The translations under genes and the position numbers were made by a program. This document shows positions 61,063-64,000 of a stretch of 64,000 nt of DNA, one piece after another. The notes under the pieces are model-generated. The model was not told where the DNA came from. It worked only from the letters and a program-made list of their open reading frames with translations, and did no database searches. Within the stretch, counting starts at the first letter, position 1, and each line of letters starts with the position of its first letter. Origin of the DNA: Kiritimatiellales bacterium (GTDB taxonomy: Bacteria; Verrucomicrobiota; Kiritimatiellia; Kiritimatiellales; Pontiellaceae); the NCBI GenBank assembly GCA_003246265.1, contig QKAU01000045.1, positions 1 through 64,000 of the forward strand, written 5' to 3'.

Positions 61063-62746
61063 GCGCCTCCTGCTGGTCACGGTGGCCTTGCTGGTGGCGG
61101 CCATGGTGGTGCTGGGCATGAAGATTGCCTATCCGGCGCATCGCATGGTCGCCTTCGCGCTGCTTGGGCTGGGGTGGATTCCCCTGGTGCTTTCCTACCG
61201 GTCGAACCGGCGGATGCTGCGCCTGCAGAAGCACCTGATCAGGAAGAAGACCCGTCCGTTCCTGCCGCATGCCATCGTGGCGCTGGTGCTGCTGGCGGCC
61301 TTCTATGTGACGTGGGCGCTCTTCCCGGTTGAAAGAAGCCCGCTCGCGGGCATGGATGCAACGGAGCTGCGCCAGAACATCGACGCCGATCTTGGCAGCT
61401 GCCTCATGCTGTGCGAGGCGGCCGACGACCTCGTCGAAAGCTTCAAGGCCCGGGGCTGGCTTCAACGCAAGGTCGGCACCCTGTCCCCGGACGAACGCGC
61501 GGCCCTGCGCAGCCGCTGGCGCGACGGGGTGATGATCTTCCTTGAATTCGAGCTGCTGAAGGAGAAGTACAAGGGCTTCTACCAGATCGACCACGTGGCC
61601 GAACCTGCGCTGCATGCCGATGCCTTCCTGCTGGCCTACATGCCCTATGTGGCGCAGTACGGGGCCTGCCTGGAGGTCGTTGGACTGGTCGGTGGCAACG
61701 CCTTCATGGAAGCGCTGCTCAACGAGAAAGGGGAGGGGATTCCGTCCGAAGGCTATTTCCACATGAAGCAGAGGCTCACGCACCCCAACGTGCTCCTGCG
61801 GCTCAATGCGGCGGCGGCCTACTACGGGCTGGTCCGGCGGGATGCGACCATCGATCCCGCCATCCTGTCCGCTTTCGAACGGCGGCGGGAGGCCTTGGTC
61901 CGCTCCATGGGAAGCAACGCCTCCATGCTGGTCGAGAATCCCCTGGACGTGCTGGAGCGGGCCGCCTTCGAAACCCTGCTGCCGGTGCAAAAGAGCGTGG
62001 CGTTGCAGATGAGCCATGTGCGAACGGCAAGGCGCGACTACCTGATTACGCCCGGGATCCTCGCGCGCTACAGGGACCGGCTGGAACCAGGCGATATCCT
62101 GATCCAGCGCCGGAACTGGCATTTGACGAATATCGGCATTCCCGGCTTCTGGCCCCATGTCGCCCTCTATGTCGGAACGCCCCGGGAGTTCGCGGACTAT
62201 TTTTCCGCCGACGGATGCGCAACGCTGGACGAGGTGCGCACCCGCTTTCCGGATGCCTTCAACGCGTGGAACGCGAACGGCACGGACGGCTTGCCGATGC
62301 GCGTGATCGAAGCCATCCGCCCCGGCGTGGTGTTCCAGTCGTTGGAGACCAGTGCGCGGTGCGACTATCTGGGTGTTGTTCGGCCGCATTTGTCGAAACC
62401 CCAGAAGTGCCGGGCATTGATGGCGGCTTTTTCGCACCACGGCAAGCCCTACGATCTCAACTTCGACTTCACGACCGACAACGAGCTCGTCTGCTCGGAA
62501 CTGGTCTACAAGGCCTATCGGGCGGCGGGGCGGTTGCCGCTTGAGCCTGAGGTCATCAGCGGCCGTCGCCTGCTGCCCCCCAACCGCCTGGCGGAGCAGG
62601 CGTCGGCCCACATGGGGGCGGACGAGGCCTTCGGCTTCGTTCTCTTCCTCGATGCGGTCGAGAAGCGCGATGCGGTGGTGGAGCAGGGCGAGGCAGCGTT
62701 CCGCGCCAGTTGGGCGCGGTCCAAGTGGGATATCGCGCAGGAGTAG
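61049..62746 (+). CDS. membrane-anchored YiiX/YebB-like permuted NlpC/P60 cysteine hydrolase
   Basis: The protein has 565 residues. Three hydrophobic segments (about 6-24, 30-48 and 73-92) anchor it. A helical middle region (about 100-330, 'EFELLKEKYKGFYQIDH') has no recognised family. The C-terminal catalytic domain (about 345-530) opens 'LEPGDILIQRRNWHLT', with His370 in 'GFWPHVALYVG' and nucleophile Cys482 in 'ELVCSELVYKAYRAA'. This permuted papain-like fold (PF05708-type, YiiX) is related to lipid-remodelling acyltransferases as well as peptidases. Overlap with a CDP-alcohol transferase suggests a lipid or cell-envelope substrate. The active site probably faces the periplasm, but the side is not certain. 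Confidence 0.82.
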   Translation: MLKNKRLLLVTVALLVAAMVVLGMKIAYPAHRMVAFALLGLGWIPLVLSYRSNRRMLRLQKHLIRKKTRPFLPHAIVALVLLAAFYVTWALFPVERSPLAGMDATELRQNIDADLGSCLMLCEAADDLVESFKARGWLQRKVGTLSPDERAALRSRWRDGVMIFLEFELLKEKYKGFYQIDHVAEPALHADAFLLAYMPYVAQYGACLEVVGLVGGNAFMEALLNEKGEGIPSEGYFHMKQRLTHPNVLLRLNAAAAYYGLVRRDATIDPAILSAFERRREALVRSMGSNASMLVENPLDVLERAAFETLLPVQKSVALQMSHVRTARRDYLITPGILARYRDRLEPGDILIQRRNWHLTNIGIPGFWPHVALYVGTPREFADYFSADGCATLDEVRTRFPDAFNAWNANGTDGLPMRVIEAIRPGVVFQSLETSARCDYLGVVRPHLSKPQKCRALMAAFSHHGKPYDLNFDFTTDNELVCSELVYKAYRAAGRLPLEPEVISGRRLLPPNRLAEQASAHMGADEAFGFVLFLDAVEKRDAVVEQGEAAFRASWARSKWDIAQE

Positions 62747-62827
62747 CCGTGGCTAAAAAGAGCATGTTTTCCCTTGGGGAACGCGGGTGCGGGGGCTAAC
62801 CTGAAGTCCGAAGCGAGGAGGTACGCC

Positions 62828-63502
62828 ATGCGCCATGTCTTGCTCTGTTCCATCCTAATGCTTGCGGCGGGCACGGTTCCTGCCGATCTCCTGATGCAGG
62901 CCGACACGTTCGATACCGATGCCGAGGGATGGACCACGGGAGCCCTCGGAACCCATTACTCCACCGGAGGTCCTGCCGGTGTTGGCGATGGATACTTCGA
63001 GGTCGGTAGGAACCCGGACTTTCCTTTCCACATCGCCCTGGTCAACCGGCTGCAGTGGACGGGCGACTACCTCGCCTCCGGAGTGACCGGTCTGGAAATG
63101 GACCTGAACCAGACCGCCGGACCTGACCAGGTACGGGTTCGGTTGATGGTATGGGGAAGCGGTGGCCTCTGGGCTTCGAGCGGAGTAACGACCGTGGCTT
63201 CGGGGTGGAACCATTACGCGTTCGGCCTGACGGCATCCAATCTCGTGTTTGTGAACAGCGACACCGACAGCCCCGCCGGATCGGGCGGGGGATCCGGCGT
63301 GCTCGCCGACACCCTGGCGCAGGTGAATGCGATCCAGCTACGTCACGACTACGCCATTCCGACGCCACCTGGTTCCCATCCCGAGCACATTGCAGCCTAC
63401 CTGGGGGTCGACAACATCGCGGCGGTTCCCGAGCCCGCCACGCTCGGCTATCTGCTCACGGCTGGCATGGCACTGCTGCTCGCAAGGAGGAGATATCGCT
63501 GA
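62828..63502 (+). CDS. PEP-CTERM sorting-domain protein
   Basis: This 224-residue secreted protein starts at ATG 62828 after GAGGAGG. The signal peptide is 'HVLLCSILMLAAGTVPADL'. Residues 25-190 form one beta-sandwich ('DTFDTDAEGWTTGALGTHYS' cut to 'DTFDTDAEGWTTG', 'GYFEVGRN'), resembling PEP-CTERM lectin-like or 'DUF642'-style domains with a Trp-rich face. The C-terminus is the standard sorting signal 'VPEPATLGYLLTAGMALLL' followed by ARRRYR, ending there as expected, unlike the longer-tailed homologue at 29470-30225. It is probably anchored or released by an exosortase encoded elsewhere. Confidence 0.88.
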   Translation: MRHVLLCSILMLAAGTVPADLLMQADTFDTDAEGWTTGALGTHYSTGGPAGVGDGYFEVGRNPDFPFHIALVNRLQWTGDYLASGVTGLEMDLNQTAGPDQVRVRLMVWGSGGLWASSGVTTVASGWNHYAFGLTASNLVFVNSDTDSPAGSGGGSGVLADTLAQVNAIQLRHDYAIPTPPGSHPEHIAAYLGVDNIAAVPEPATLGYLLTAGMALLLARRRYR

Positions 63503-63534
63503 GCGTGCCGGCGATCCGGTGCCAACCTCAATTA

Positions 63535-63563
63535 TGAAAAAAGGCAGCCCGGAGGCTGCCTTT
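63535..63563 (-). terminator. intrinsic terminator of the histone-like gene, shared convergent
   Basis: A perfect 10-bp stem (63540-63549 with 63554-63563) has a four-base loop. On the minus strand it is followed by a T run, forming the terminator 20 bases after the histone-like stop. It lies 37 bases after the plus-strand PEP-CTERM stop and may also stop that transcript. Confidence 0.8.
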
Positions 63564-63583
63564 CGAAGCGTATGGCCGGGGCA

Positions 63584-63892
63584 TTAGCCCTTGGCCATGG
63601 AATTGATTTCCGCTTCGGCCTGTGCCCAGTAGGAGGAGGGGTCCTTCTGGAAGCCGTCGTTCTGGGCGGCGAAGTAGGCCGCCTGCTGGATCATCGAATA
63701 GACCTGCTCGGCGGTGTACTGCACGGGGGCGCTGGCCTTCTTGGCCGGAGCCTTCTTTGCGGCGGCTTTCTTGGCCGGGGCCTTCTTGGCTACCGGGGCC
63801 TTTGCGGCGGCCGGAGCCTTCTTGGCTACCGGGGCCTTAGCCTCTTCGACCTTCTTGGCCGGAGCCTTCTTTGCTGTTTTCTTTGCAGCCAT
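63584..63892 (-). CDS. histone H1-like Lys/Ala-rich protein with DUF2934 domain
   Basis: This 102-residue protein has two parts. Residues 1-55 are a low-complexity, highly basic run of K-K-A-P-A-K-type repeats as in AlgP and bacterial H1-like proteins, which bind DNA or RNA non-specifically. Residues about 57-102 form a small helical domain ('AAYFAAQNDGFQKDPSSYW' cut to 'DPSSYWAQAEAEI') that matches DUF2934. AGGAG lies nine bases before the ATG on the minus strand. It is probably a nucleoid-associated or chromatin-like protein. The region encoding the tail has near-perfect short DNA repeats. Confidence 0.85.
   Translation of the reverse strand: MAAKKTAKKAPAKKVEEAKAPVAKKAPAAAKAPVAKKAPAKKAAAKKAPAKKASAPVQYTAEQVYSMIQQAAYFAAQNDGFQKDPSSYWAQAEAEINSMAKG
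63720..63880 (-). repeat. short tandem DNA repeats encoding the Lys/Ala tail
   Basis: The tail of the histone-like gene contains several copies of a unit around 30 bases encoding K-K-A-P-A-K-type residues, including two nearly identical units at about 63781-63840. Such regions expand and contract by slippage, so length probably varies between strains. Confidence 0.7.
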
Positions 63893-64000
63893 TTATTTTT
63901 CTCCTAAGTTATTCCTGCACACGCCTTCCTGTGCGTGTTGCCCGTGTGTGTAGCCCCTCGTTCCCGCCATGTAAACACAATGTTGACTAAAATTTGCGAA
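63893..64000. other. upstream region of the histone-like gene
   Basis: These last 108 bases hold the leader of the minus-strand histone-like gene. AGGAG (minus strand) is at about 63902-63906 and an imperfect 6-bp inverted repeat (63919-63924/63933-63938) lies in the leader. The last 35 bases are clearly AT-richer, as expected of a promoter, but no exact -35/-10 pair was fixed. Confidence 0.4.

Noticed and set aside
1-64000. tRNA, rRNA, CRISPR arrays, insertion sequences or prophage genes
   Set aside because: Intergenic gaps are short and none shows a cloverleaf, repeat-spacer pattern, transposase, integrase or terminal inverted repeats.

Overview
The window looks like a chromosome segment of a GC-rich marine PVC-superphylum bacterium, most probably Kiritimatiellota (Pontiella-like). 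This is inferred from a dense S1 sulfatase cluster, PEP-CTERM proteins, an ECF sigma/FecR pair, very large secreted modular proteins with TSP3/EF-hand-type C-termini, a TPR-ExbB-ExbD-ExbD locus and a DUF2934 histone-like protein. No rRNA, tRNA, CRISPR array, insertion sequence or phage gene was seen.

Region 1 (1-20703, all + strand) is a polysaccharide-degradation operon. After the tail of a secreted protein come a tagaturonate epimerase-like gene, a GH2, two sulfatases, a secreted LamG/FAD-oxidoreductase fusion, a GH16 lipoprotein, a GH29, a third sulfatase, a 12-Asp-box propeller protein and two overlapping sulfatases. All five sulfatases keep the C-x-P-S-R formylglycine motif. GH16 + GH2 + GH29 + sulfatases suggests a sulfated galactan (agar, porphyran or carrageenan type), possibly bearing fucose or L-galactose and uronic acid. 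No transporter, SusCD pair or sulfatase-maturating enzyme is in the window.

Region 2 (20960-30225, +) is a tightly coupled four-gene unit: ECF sigma factor, FecR-type anti-sigma protein, a 2234-residue secreted modular protein and a PEP-CTERM protein. The periplasmic end of the FecR protein resembles a DNRLRE/CBM-like module inside the giant protein encoded next to it. This is the best candidate for an undescribed system: a glycan-sensing anti-sigma factor that shares its ligand module with its probable target.

Region 3 (30345-36311, +) is the fatty-acid/phospholipid cluster yceD-rpmF-plsX-fabH-fabD-fabG-acpP-fabF, with a 16-bp hairpin between acpP and fabF and a strong terminator after fabF. 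A cation:proton antiporter follows.

Region 4 (37964-43401, +) is an envelope motor operon: two exported TPR proteins, ExbB/TolQ and two ExbD/TolR proteins. A convergent M16 metalloprotease follows (43481-46372, -), then a DUF432-MscS pair (46527-48179, +), citramalate synthase and valS.

Region 5 (52597-58136, -) holds a lone prepilin-like protein, a LamB-like porin and a heterodimeric ABC exporter. Region 6 (58294-62746, +) has a ferredoxin-NADP reductase-like flavoprotein, miaB, a CDP-alcohol phosphatidyltransferase-like membrane protein and a membrane-anchored permuted NlpC/P60 (YiiX-like) hydrolase. The window ends with a second PEP-CTERM protein and a convergent histone-H1-like protein.

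No stretch above 300 bases lacks a gene. The longest gaps are 37686-37963 and 20704-20959.
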